From: Atribacteria bacterium SCGC AAA255-G05
GTDB taxonomy: Bacteria; Atribacterota; Phoenicimicrobiia; Phoenicimicrobiales; Phoenicimicrobiaceae
Assembly: GCA_000405605.1 (NCBI GenBank)
Contig: ASPA01000008.1
Coordinates: 7,194-14,334, forward strand
DNA: 7,141 nt
Reading direction: 5' to 3'
In this document: positions 1 to 5,561 of the stretch, piece by piece
Layout: each line of letters starts with the position of its first letter
Numbering within the stretch: position 1 is the stretch's first letter
Position numbers and translations under genes: made by a program
The notes under the pieces: model-generated
Seen by the model: only the letters and a program-made list of their open reading frames with translations
Databases searched by the model: none
Told to the model about the DNA's origin: nothing

Positions 1-623
1 CAGCGATAATTTTTTGAATCTATAACAAATAAATGTTTATTTGCGGGTAAAAGCTTGGGGGCATTATATTTTAAATCCCTAAGGGTAACAATTGTTATTA
101 AGCCACCTAAAATATAAATTCCAATAGCTATATAAAATACCCAGCTGTACCCCAAACTACTGGCAAGAAATCCACTCGACAGAGCCCCAAGACTTCTAGA
201 ACCACCAATTACAACTGTAATTATTCCCATAAATGCGGCTTTTTTAAATGCAGGAGCATGCTTTCCTACATGCCCCCGGGCTGGGCCAAAGACTGCAGAC
301 CGAAATAATCCCAAGCATAATATTGCAATAAAAACAATATATGTCCCTTTGGCTAACAAAAATCCAAGCAATATTATACCGCTAACTAAAGTTCCCCAAA
401 TCATTGGGATTCTAATTCCTATCTTGTCAGCTATCCATCCCCATGAACTCTCACCAATAATCATACCAAGCCATAAGACCGAAATTATCACACCCGTCGC
501 TTTTGAGGAAAAACCGACATGGATCAGGTAAAGTGGTAGAACAGGCTCTAGTATGCTTATCGATAACATGCCAATTGCAAGAATGCTTACTATTGGAGCT
601 ATTTTATTTAAAGATTTTTTCAT
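1..623 (-). CDS. MFS transporter, N-terminal part (runs off left edge)
   Basis: This is the N-terminal 207 residues of a major facilitator superfamily permease, an inner-membrane secondary transporter; the substrate cannot be told. The frame is open from an ATG at 623 to the window edge. The first helix is at about residues 8-30 (ends in EPVLPLYL), followed by a second at 43-60. The family's motif A loop is seen as GWIADKIGIR at residues 62-71, with the conserved Asp66 and Gly69. Further hydrophobic segments lie at about 74-91, 94-112, 130-156 and 159-181, so roughly the first six helices are present. The extracytoplasmic loop after helix 1 and the GPARGH stretch (113-118) resemble drug or sugar-efflux type MFS proteins, but this is weak. 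An in-frame TGA lies five codons upstream, so the ATG at 623 is the first usable start; its ribosome binding site is weak (GAAGAG). The gene has a 220-nt leader with a promoter, a conserved RNA element and an intrinsic terminator, so expression is probably controlled by attenuation. Confidence 0.9.
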   Translation of the reverse strand, partial: MKKSLNKIAPIVSILAIGMLSISILEPVLPLYLIHVGFSSKATGVIISVLWLGMIIGESSWGWIADKIGIRIPMIWGTLVSGIILLGFLLAKGTYIVFIAILCLGLFRSAVFGPARGHVGKHAPAFKKAAFMGIITVVIGGSRSLGALSSGFLASSLGYSWVFYIAIGIYILGGLITIVTLRDLKYNAPKLLPANKHLFVIDSKNYR

Positions 624-733
624 TATTAATACTCTTCATTTTTTTTACCTTGTACCTCTAAATCTACTAAGTTTGATATAATATATGCAATAGTTAAAAT
701 ATTATCTTTATAAAATACTATCTGCTAATAAAC

Positions 734-777
734 CAAAAAGACAGAGTAAGAAAATAATAATATTGCTCTCTTGTCTG
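734..777 (-). terminator. Intrinsic terminator in the MFS leader (attenuator candidate)
   Basis: On the minus strand AGACAAGAG (776-768) can pair with CTCTGTCT (746-739) with one bulged A. The loop is about 21 nt and AT-rich, and TTTTT follows at 739-735. It lies between the promoter at 852-881 and the MFS start at 623, so it would stop transcription before the gene unless it is prevented from folding. The 5' arm directly follows the A-rich tail of the repeated RNA element, which suggests coupling. On the plus strand the same palindrome is followed by seven T (778-784), so it could terminate in both directions, although no plus-strand gene precedes it. Confidence 0.6.
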
Positions 778-836
778 TTTTTTTGCCTGAAAGTTTGGGC
801 CCTTTTGGTCTCTCCTGTTACCTTCATACAGGTTAC
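777..836 (-). ncRNA. Structured leader element, copy 1 (riboswitch candidate)
   Basis: The core is 808-836, which is 27/29 identical to 4896-4924. On the minus strand it has a 5-bp hairpin, CCTGT (832-828) with ACAGG (818-814), and a 9-nt loop ATGAAGGTA. The loop bases GAAGGT (825-820) could pair with ACTTTC (794-789) to make an H-type pseudoknot. AGG, a C, seven A and ACAGAC follow, and then the terminator. The alternative pairing GAGAG with CTTTC is also possible. The stretch from CTTTCAGGC to ACAGA resembles the 3' side of the glycine aptamer, but the conserved middle of that aptamer is absent. The element lies at the very 5' end of the predicted transcript. Ligand and family are not recognised. 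Confidence 0.6.
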
Positions 837-851
837 AATATTATATTTTAT

Positions 852-881
852 TTTATATTTGCTTTTCTGTGAGGATATCAA
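852..881 (-). promoter_or_regulatory. Sigma-A-type promoter for the MFS leader
   Basis: On the minus strand there is TTGATA (881-876, 5/6 to TTGACA), an 18-bp spacer, and TATAAA (857-852, 5/6 to TATAAT). The predicted start near 845 puts the conserved RNA element within about 10 nt of the 5' end. A second TATAAT-like sequence lies 12 nt downstream of the -10 box but has no matching -35. Confidence 0.55.
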
Positions 882-1107
882 TTTAAAATCCGCACTGTCT
901 TATAAAATACCACATTTATTTTAAAAAAACCTTACTTTTGTGAAAATAATTGCGGAATGTATCAGTCTTTAGTGAATGATATTAGATGAAAGAGAGAAGA
1001 TAAATTACCGCTTTCGCGGGAACGAAAGAAGAAAAAGATGAGATTGCTGTAACCGCCCATTCAATTTTTTTAAAATTCAGCAGTTAGAAGGGAAAAATAT
1101 AATAATT
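882..1107. other. Non-coding gap with a degenerate palindrome
   Basis: This is the distal part of the 484-bp gap between the MFS gene and azlD. I see no convincing gene. It holds a 6-bp hairpin, CTTTCG (1011-1016) with CGAAAG (1023-1028). With the flanking CCGCTTTCGCGGGAA this looks like a decayed copy of the common intergenic palindrome of the CCCGCTTTCGCGGG type. A 21-codon plus-strand ORF at 976 has no ribosome binding site. No clear intrinsic terminator for azlD is visible here. Confidence 0.35.
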
Positions 1108-1440
1108 TCACACATTAATAACCTCACCCAGAACCCAATATGAAATTATTCCAACAATAACTGAAAGTCCTAATGATCTTGTTTTAAAGGCAATAGCAAA
1201 TACTAATATTGAAGAAATCAATTCTATATTATTTATCGTCATAGAAAACATTTGATTTCTTATGAATATGTCCGGGAAAACCAGAGCACTAAAAATTCCA
1301 ACAGGAATATACTTCAACCAAGATTCCAGCCAGGGAGGTAAATTAATTTTAGAAAATATTAATAAAGGTATCATTCTTGGTACATAAGTTACGATTGCCA
1401 TTCCAACAATTAATATCCATATTTTCATGTCACTCAACAT
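1108..1440 (-). CDS. azlD: AzlD-family branched-chain amino acid transport subunit
   Basis: This is the small membrane subunit of the AzlCD two-component exporter, which in Bacillus exports branched-chain amino acids and their toxic analogues (such as azaleucine). The 110-residue length is typical of the family. Three or four hydrophobic segments lie at about residues 6-29, 42-60, 66-88 and 92-108. Family hallmarks are TYVPRMIPLL near the N terminus (18-27) and the PVGIFSALVFPDIF segment (46-59). Its ATG overlaps the last 11 nt of azlC (ATGTTGAGTGA at 1440-1430), the usual arrangement for translational coupling. AzlD works with AzlC, which here carries an internal stop codon. This subunit may therefore be without its partner, although its own frame is intact, which suggests the azlC lesion is recent or suppressed. 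Substrate specificity within the family is not visible in the sequence. Confidence 0.93.
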   Translation of the reverse strand: MLSDMKIWILIVGMAIVTYVPRMIPLLIFSKINLPPWLESWLKYIPVGIFSALVFPDIFIRNQMFSMTINNIELISSILVFAIAFKTRSLGLSVIVGIISYWVLGEVINV

Positions 1441-2179
1441 TGTTTTTCTCTCTTTTTTTCTTTATCATTTTATTTTCAATAAAATATCCAATCGAGGCTC
1501 CTAAAATTGCTGTTATTACTATATAAAAACTATTTTTAAAAATTAAAGATAAGCAGATAGACGCTGCTCCAGTAATTATTCCGACAATAACAAAAACCTT
1601 ATTTTTTAAATTTAACACCAATAAACATATAAACATTGCCGTAAGTGTGTAGCTAGCAATTTCATTGCTTACAGGAAGAATCGCTCCTGTTAAACCTCCA
1701 ATAATATTACCAAAATTCCAACAAGCAAAGGCGATGATGTTTACTATAATTGCTTTTTGAGAGTCCCATATTCCTTCTGTAAATTTGTTATAGTTTATCG
1801 CAAATTATTCATCTGTAACTCCGTGGGCATAAATTAATAAAAAGTTTTTTTTCTTGCTTCCTAAAAATTTTACTAAAACCGAACTCATTAAAAAATGTCT
1901 TAAATTTACAACAAAAGTAGCCATTATGATAGCTTCAATGGATGAATTGGCTCCTATCATCGAAACAGCAATGAATTGAGAGCTTCCAGCAAATACTATT
2001 AATGACATACCTGCTATTTCAAAAATAGACAAACCTGCTTTCTGTGCTAAAACACCACAAGCAAACCCTAACGGCAAATAACCTAAACAAATTGGGATTG
2101 CAGCACTGAGGCTTTCTTGCATGCCTCCTTTTATTTGTTTTATCGGCTGAATAATTCCATTCTCTAATAGATTTAACAA
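1430..2179 (-). pseudogene. azlC: AzlC-family permease broken by one in-frame TAA
   Basis: This is the large subunit of the AzlCD branched-chain amino-acid exporter. It begins at a TTG (2179) with GAGGT eight nt upstream; an ATG at 2186 is out of frame and stops after four codons. The frame reads 124 residues with family features: SLSAAIPICLGYLPLGFACG at 24-43, VFAGSSQFIA near 62-71, and LRHFLMSS near 93-100. It then meets TAA at 1807-1805 directly after AHGVTDE. The same frame continues without any shift as FAINYNKFTEG and hydrophobic helices to a TGA at 1430, for 249 codons in all, the normal AzlC length. In family members the motif here is typically TDESFA, so one change of a Ser codon (TCA to TAA) explains the lesion. 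The downstream half contains an ATG (1636) but only about 68 residues, so it is not a separate gene. A sequencing error, a true null allele and readthrough are the alternatives. Confidence 0.88.
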
Positions 2180-2242
2180 TTAACCATACCTCTTTTAAAA
2201 ATTAAGCGAAATTTACAGGGTCTATAATTAAAAAAATGAAGA

Positions 2243-2737
2243 TTAAGGCTTAAGCAGTCTTACCGTGGAGGAACCGCCCCAACTCCTGGTGCAAAGCTTA
2301 TTTCCTGTACGATGCATATCTAAGCGAGCACGCCCAACGTCTCGATGCCACCACCTAGAAGGAGAACGTCTGGTTTGATAGATTTTTCCTTCTGCTGCGT
2401 GTTTAAGAATAGCTGCTTTCATTCGGTCAATAAGAAGGGATGTTGGCATTGCCATGGGTGTTAGCTCTAAACGATCAAACCCTTGTGGAACTTTTCTGCC
2501 TACAAGCTCTCTATTATGAGCAAATAGTTCTACAATCCGTTCTTGGGTTGGTATTGGATACTCTTTTCCATCTATTCCAATCACCCCCATGCTTTCTGAT
2601 TTCGGAAGAAGCGTGAGAATGCCGGTGCGGTTTAAGGCGGTAATGCAACGAGCATATTCCCTTTCAACAGGAAATAACTGTTCTGATTGACGAGCACCTT
2701 CTATGTGCACTGATGCGTCTATAGATTGTTTTGACAT
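2243..2737 (-). CDS. Unrecognised protein, probably with a damaged C terminus
   Basis: A 164-codon frame that I cannot assign to a family. Residues 1-127 look like a real soluble protein, with segments such as GILTLLPKSESMGVIGIDGK and YPIPTQERIVELF, and with PQGFDRLELTPMAMP near 84-98. After about RRSPS the composition changes to an Arg/Trp/Gly/Ser-rich tail that looks like out-of-frame reading. The +1 frame across the tail instead reads DVLLLGGGIETLGVLA, a TAG, and then VQEISFAPGVGAVPPR and TAA, which looks more protein-like. A frameshift near 2380-2350 or a rearranged 3' end is therefore likely. The region is visibly richer in G+C than its neighbours, hinting at acquisition from elsewhere. 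It has a perfect TATAAT only five bases before the ATG, so its mRNA may be leaderless unless translation starts further in. It lies 31 bp downstream of the exonuclease gene and 63 bp upstream of azlC. Confidence 0.5.
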   Translation of the reverse strand: MSKQSIDASVHIEGARQSEQLFPVEREYARCITALNRTGILTLLPKSESMGVIGIDGKEYPIPTQERIVELFAHNRELVGRKVPQGFDRLELTPMAMPTSLLIDRMKAAILKHAAEGKIYQTRRSPSRWWHRDVGRARLDMHRTGNKLCTRSWGGSSTVRLLKP

Positions 2738-2742
2738 ATCCT

Positions 2743-2772
2743 ATTATACTATTTTTGGGTTGGAAAGTTCAA
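2743..2772 (-). promoter_or_regulatory. Promoter abutting the start of the 2737 gene
   Basis: On the minus strand there is TTGAAC (2772-2767), an 18-bp spacer, and a perfect TATAAT (2748-2743). Only AGGAT separates the -10 box from the ATG at 2737, so transcription would begin at or just inside the start codon. The -35 box overlaps the stop codon region of the exonuclease gene. Confidence 0.45.
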
Positions 2773-3539
2773 TGATTAAAATCCAATTCAATACCAATGG
2801 GACAATGGTCGGAACCCAAAACCTCTGATTCAATAAAGGCAGACTTTAAATGTTCTTTTAGGTTAGTACTGATAAAGAAATAGTCAATTCTCCATCCAAT
2901 ATTCCGTTCTCTGGCTCTTGTTTTATAATCCCACCAGCTGTAATGGCCACTTTCGGAATGGATTTTTCTGAATGCATCAATAAATCCCCGTTCCATTAAT
3001 CGATCGATCCACGCACGTTCCTCAGGCAAAAAGCCGGAAATTTTCTCATTTTCCTTGGGTCGGGCCAGGTCAATTTCGCGATGAGCCGTATTGACATCAC
3101 CACAGATAACAATCTTCTTTCCCTGTTTTAACAAGTCATCCATTTTTTTTAGAATGGTTTCGTAAAAATCCAACTTGAATTGCAATCTTTCTTTAGAAGC
3201 TTTGCCATTAGGAAAATAAATATTAAATAAAGTAAATTCAGAATAATCTGCTTGAATCAATCGACCTTCAAGGTCAAATCGTGGGATGTTCAACTGATAG
3301 GATGTACTTTCCGGTCTTTTTCTGGACCAGAGAGCCACTCCGCTATAGCCTTTTTTCTCTGCCTGGGCAAAATAGCTTGAATAACCTTCCCTTTCTATGA
3401 GATCATCCGCTAATTGTTCGCGATGGGCTTTTGTTTCCTGAATACAAAAAATATCTGCGTTTTTGTCTATAAACCATTCCAAAAAGTTTTTCTTGTAGAT
3501 GGCTCGAAGACCATTCACGTTCCAGGATAGTAACTTCAT
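2769..3539 (-). CDS. xth: Exodeoxyribonuclease III / AP endonuclease
   Basis: A 256-residue enzyme of the ExoIII/APE1 metal-dependent phosphohydrolase family, which cuts DNA 5' of abasic sites and trims blocked 3' ends in base-excision repair in the cytoplasm. All catalytic residues are visible: Asn7 in SWNVNGLRA (5-13), Glu35 in CIQETK (32-37), Tyr108 in NIYFPNG (106-112), Asp148 and Asn150 in CGDVNTAH (146-153), Asp219 in WRIDYFF (216-222), and Asp244-His245 in GSDHCP (242-247). The DNA-binding EERAWIDRLM segment (173-182) and YSWWDYKTRARERNIGWR (200-217) are typical. Length is normal for the family. The ATG at 3539 has AAGGTG nine nt upstream. It is followed by the unrelated 2243-2737 gene with its own promoter, so it is probably transcribed alone or read through into it. 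Nothing appears damaged. Confidence 0.97.
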   Translation of the reverse strand: MKLLSWNVNGLRAIYKKNFLEWFIDKNADIFCIQETKAHREQLADDLIEREGYSSYFAQAEKKGYSGVALWSRKRPESTSYQLNIPRFDLEGRLIQADYSEFTLFNIYFPNGKASKERLQFKLDFYETILKKMDDLLKQGKKIVICGDVNTAHREIDLARPKENEKISGFLPEERAWIDRLMERGFIDAFRKIHSESGHYSWWDYKTRARERNIGWRIDYFFISTNLKEHLKSAFIESEVLGSDHCPIGIELDFNH

Positions 3540-3594
3540 TTTACATGCACCTTTTATTCAAAAATATTTTGTGGTCAGGCTTTACAAGTTCACA

Positions 3595-3616
3595 AAATTG
3601 TCAAGGGAACGCTGGT
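3595..3616. repeat. Fragment of a REP-type palindrome
   Basis: AAATTGTCAAGGGAACG here closely matches AAATTGTCAAGGGGACG at about 5956-5972. Only the left half is present; the right arm TTGACA is missing. This looks like the decayed footprint of a REP-type or IS end. Confidence 0.35.
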
Positions 3617-3678
3617 TAATGCTCAGTAATTAAGTAATTTATTTGATATATTTATATCACCAAAGGAGGTACTTAATT

Positions 3679-3849
3679 ATGAAAATTATTCAACAGACCG
3701 TAATAAAAAGATGTATTGAGATTGCTTTCCCTGCTTTCTCTATGGTAGGCTTGCTTTACTTAGCACAAGTAACTATTTATTTAACCTCTACCGACGCATT
3801 TGCATCAAAAGGATTTGTTCTAACTGCAAGAGAAAAGAGATATGGATAA
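3679..3849 (+). CDS. Doubtful small membrane ORF with a strong RBS
   Basis: A 56-codon plus-strand frame beginning at an ATG eight nt after AAAGGAGGT (3662-3670), a near-perfect ribosome binding site. Residues 14-36 form one hydrophobic segment (IAFPAFSMVGLLYLAQVTIYL) after a basic N terminus (KIIQQTVIKR), so it could be a single-pass membrane peptide. Its last 24 codons overlap, antisense, the 3' end of the convergent two-TM gene, whose coding sense is better supported there; the tail of this ORF may thus be a shadow. It could be a genuine small protein, the broken 5' end of a longer lost gene, or a chance ORF in AT-rich DNA. No family is recognised. Confidence 0.3.
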   Translation: MKIIQQTVIKRCIEIAFPAFSMVGLLYLAQVTIYLTSTDAFASKGFVLTAREKRYG

Positions 3850-4520
3850 TCAGTTTTTAAATGCTTCATATAGTTCAACCACTCAACAGTCAAAAGATGG
3901 TAGGCCCTCTTCATATCTCCTGCAAGGTGTTGATAATCAGTTTCTGGTAACCCGTTCAGGCTTCTTCTGAGGTCAAGCTCCTCGGTTAAATGAAAAACTG
4001 CCCAAAGTAGATTTGTGAATGACTCATGTTCTAAAAGATTGGGGTTTTCCAAAAGATTCAATAAAAACTGTCTCTTTTCCTTCAAGAAATTTTTAATATT
4101 CTCCAAATCCCCTCTCTTGCTGTCAATGTTGTAGTTGTGATTTTTGACACTTTCGCAAATTTTTAAAAATTCTTTTTCTAAAGATTCATTTGTTATAATT
4201 AGGTCTTGAGCAATTTCAGAAGACTTGGTGTCAAAATTAATAAAAATTTTGAGCAATTCTCCCCCAACTTCACTAAAAAACGCTCCTATAACCATATTTA
4301 ATTTGTTTAACATGGCTTTCTTTTCTCTATAGCGCAGTAACTGGTGCAAAATCAAAGTCACCAACAAAACTTCAAGGAAAACAAAAGCGATATCCCCAAT
4401 AAGATATATGAAAATATGATGTGCGTCTCTAAAAATGAAATAGTGAATAAAATAAACCAGCGCAGATAAAGCTATTAGGGACAGACCTAATAAAACCTGC
4501 CAATTAAATACGCGTTTCAT
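3777..4520 (-). CDS. Conserved-type hypothetical protein, two TM helices plus cytosolic helical tail
   Basis: A 247-residue protein with no function I can assign. The N terminus is basic, then two hydrophobic segments at about residues 8-30 and 38-63 form a hairpin with a short HH-containing loop. A charged stretch LRYREKKAMLNKLN follows, and then about 175 residues rich in helices (NLLENPNLLEHESFTNLLWAVFHLTEE and similar). This implies a membrane anchor with a long, probably cytoplasmic all-helical domain; no kinase, cyclase or HTH motif is seen. The ATG at 4520 is 17 bp after the stop of the ferritin-like gene, with AAAGGAAA as ribosome binding site, so the two form one operon and share its structured leader. 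That pairing suggests a role connected with the ferritin-like protein, such as anchoring or iron delivery, but this is inference. Its 3' end overlaps the doubtful plus-strand ORF by 73 nt. Confidence 0.8.
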   Translation of the reverse strand: MKRVFNWQVLLGLSLIALSALVYFIHYFIFRDAHHIFIYLIGDIAFVFLEVLLVTLILHQLLRYREKKAMLNKLNMVIGAFFSEVGGELLKIFINFDTKSSEIAQDLIITNESLEKEFLKICESVKNHNYNIDSKRGDLENIKNFLKEKRQFLLNLLENPNLLEHESFTNLLWAVFHLTEELDLRRSLNGLPETDYQHLAGDMKRAYHLLTVEWLNYMKHLKTDYPYLFSLAVRTNPFDANASVEVK

Positions 4521-4537
4521 TTTTAATTTCCTTTACT

Positions 4538-4834
4538 TTATTTATTGATTTCTTCTTCTACCTCTTTAGCGCCTTCTCTGTAGAATTTTTCTTCATCCGG
4601 TGCAAGTTCTTTTAAAAGTCTAAGAAATTCTCCAGCATGAACACGCTCTTCATCTGCGATATCTTTTAGTACATCCTGGGCTAATTTGTTATCAGTTGAT
4701 TCAGCAAGCTGCATATAAAGCTGAATGGCTTCATACTCTGCTGCAATCATAAACCTTATTGCGCGAATTAACTCTTCATTCGTGAGCTTACGGTCTTTCT
4801 TAAGACCAGAAAATGGATTTCCAAATTCAGGCAT
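4538..4834 (-). CDS. Encapsulated-ferritin-like (EncFtn) diiron protein
   Basis: A 98-residue half-ferritin. The EncFtn family binds iron at a ferroxidase site made only when two subunits dimerise, and oxidises Fe(II) for storage inside encapsulin shells. Two helices are visible: about 18-46, with Glu33 in AAEYEAIQLY (31-40), and about 48-76, with Glu63 and His66 in ADEERVHAGEF (60-70). The Glu/Glu/His set and its spacing match the Rhodospirillum EncFtn site (Glu32, Glu62, His65). A short charged helix 80-97 closes the protein. The family's encapsulin-targeting C-terminal peptide is not evident; the protein ends in EVEEEINK, and no shell gene lies in this window. The start at 4834 is fixed by AGGAGG five nt upstream. 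The gene heads an operon with the two-TM protein and carries copy 2 of the repeated leader element. A general rubrerythrin-like role in peroxide defence is the alternative. Confidence 0.9.
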   Translation of the reverse strand: MPEFGNPFSGLKKDRKLTNEELIRAIRFMIAAEYEAIQLYMQLAESTDNKLAQDVLKDIADEERVHAGEFLRLLKELAPDEEKFYREGAKEVEEEINK

Positions 4835-4839
4835 GGCTA

Positions 4840-4868
4840 CCTCCTTTTATTGAAATTTTATTCCTCCT
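4840..4868 (-). promoter_or_regulatory. Two Shine-Dalgarno sequences ahead of the ferritin-like gene
   Basis: On the minus strand AGGAGG occurs at 4868-4863 and again at 4845-4840. The second, five nt before the ATG at 4834, is the working site. No start codon follows the first at a usable distance, so it may be a standby site or a pairing partner in the leader structure. Confidence 0.5.
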
Positions 4869-4871
4869 ATA

Positions 4872-4924
4872 ACCTTCTATTTTTTTCCAGAGAAAGTCTC
4901 TCCTGCTACCTTCATACAGGATAC
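4872..4924 (-). ncRNA. Structured leader element, copy 2 (riboswitch candidate)
   Basis: The core at 4896-4924 differs from 808-836 at only two positions, and one of them (A to G at 4906) keeps the hairpin by turning a U-A pair into U-G. The stem is CCTGT (4920-4916) with GCAGG (4906-4902), loop ATGAAGGTA. ACTTTC (4897-4892) can pair with the loop's GAAGGT (4913-4908). As in copy 1, GG, seven A and TAGA follow. Copy 2 lacks the 15 nt that copy 1 has before ACTTTC, and it has no terminator. A second GAAGGT at 4877-4872 could compete for ACTTTC, which would give two exclusive folds near the ribosome binding region. Function is inferred only from position and conservation. Confidence 0.6.
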
Positions 4925-5027
4925 GATTTTTGATTTATTTAAGGTTTTATATATCTATACGCCATAAGGTTTTAAAAGTCCTTCTTTTTTATAAAAGAGT
5001 TGCAAGGTGCGAGGAAGTATCGCCCCC

Positions 5028-5417
5028 TCAAACTGTTATTTCTAATCGATTCCCATCTGAATCAAGCACACAGCTTTCAAAATAGCCATCGCCTGTTGTT
5101 TGCGGCTCGCTTACAATTGTATATTCATCAGACCGTAGCTTTTTAGTAATTTCAACCACATTTTCTTTACTACCAACTGATATAGCAATGTGAATAATTC
5201 CTTCATATTGTATCTTTGGATCATTTAAATGGTTAGGTATTGATGGCATTTGCATTAATTCAAGACGAGCGCTGTTATCAAAAGATAAAAAGTATGACTC
5301 AAAATTATTTGACTCATTACGATGTTTATTCCCTGCTATGCAGTTAAAATATTTAGTATAGAATTTTTTTAAACGCTCAAGATCTCCTGTCCAGATAGCA
5401 ACATGTTCAATTCTCAT
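5028..5417 (-). CDS. VOC-superfamily (glyoxalase-fold) protein
   Basis: A 129-residue protein of the vicinal oxygen chelate superfamily (glyoxalase I, bleomycin-resistance and dioxygenase relatives), usually a homodimeric metalloenzyme of the cytoplasm. Two beta-alpha-beta-beta-beta modules are visible: 3-57 (IEHVAIWTGDLERLKKFYTK then SYFLSF and RLELMQ) and 74-129 (IIHIAISVGSKENVVE then CVLDSDGNRLEITV). The four metal ligands expected for the glyoxalase type are in place: His5, Glu53, His76 and Glu126. The DPDGN-like turn DSDGN (119-123) is typical. The frame extends eight codons further upstream to an ATG at 5441, but GAGGAG lies seven nt before the ATG at 5417, so this start is chosen. Glyoxalase I, methylmalonyl-CoA epimerase and antibiotic-binding proteins share this layout; the substrate is not determinable. 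It appears to be transcribed alone, 120 bp downstream of the DsrE gene. Confidence 0.9.
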   Translation of the reverse strand: MRIEHVAIWTGDLERLKKFYTKYFNCIAGNKHRNESNNFESYFLSFDNSARLELMQMPSIPNHLNDPKIQYEGIIHIAISVGSKENVVEITKKLRSDEYTIVSEPQTTGDGYFESCVLDSDGNRLEITV

Positions 5418-5561
5418 AACTTGTCTCCTCGTATGATACATGGCAATACTTCACTTAACGTATAAGAACATGGGACCAAAAATAAATATTTAACCTCATG
5501 TCTTTTTATAATAGGAAGAATTATCGAATGATTAGCGATTGCAACGGCCTCGGGAGCAAAC

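Noticed and set aside
349..531. Plus-strand 60-aa ORF
   Set aside because: It is antisense to the clearly coding MFS gene, without a ribosome binding site.
777..836. Canonical glycine riboswitch
   Set aside because: GGAGAG and CTTTCAGGC...ACAGA fit, but the conserved middle segment and its arms are missing and the P1 pairing is absent. Kept as an unclassified element.
976..1041. Short plus-strand ORF in the gap before azlD
   Set aside because: It has 21 codons with no ribosome binding site and overlaps a decayed palindrome.
1430..1636. Separate 68-aa membrane gene
   Set aside because: It is the in-frame C-terminal part of azlC after the internal TAA, not an independent gene.
3756..3772. 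TTACTT/AAGTAA hairpin as terminator of the ferritin operon
   Set aside because: It has only six weak pairs, no G+C-rich stem and no T-run on the minus strand.
5418..5441. Upstream ATG for the VOC protein
   Set aside because: It would encode MYHTRRQV ahead of the fold and overlap the strong GAGGAG that serves the ATG at 5417.
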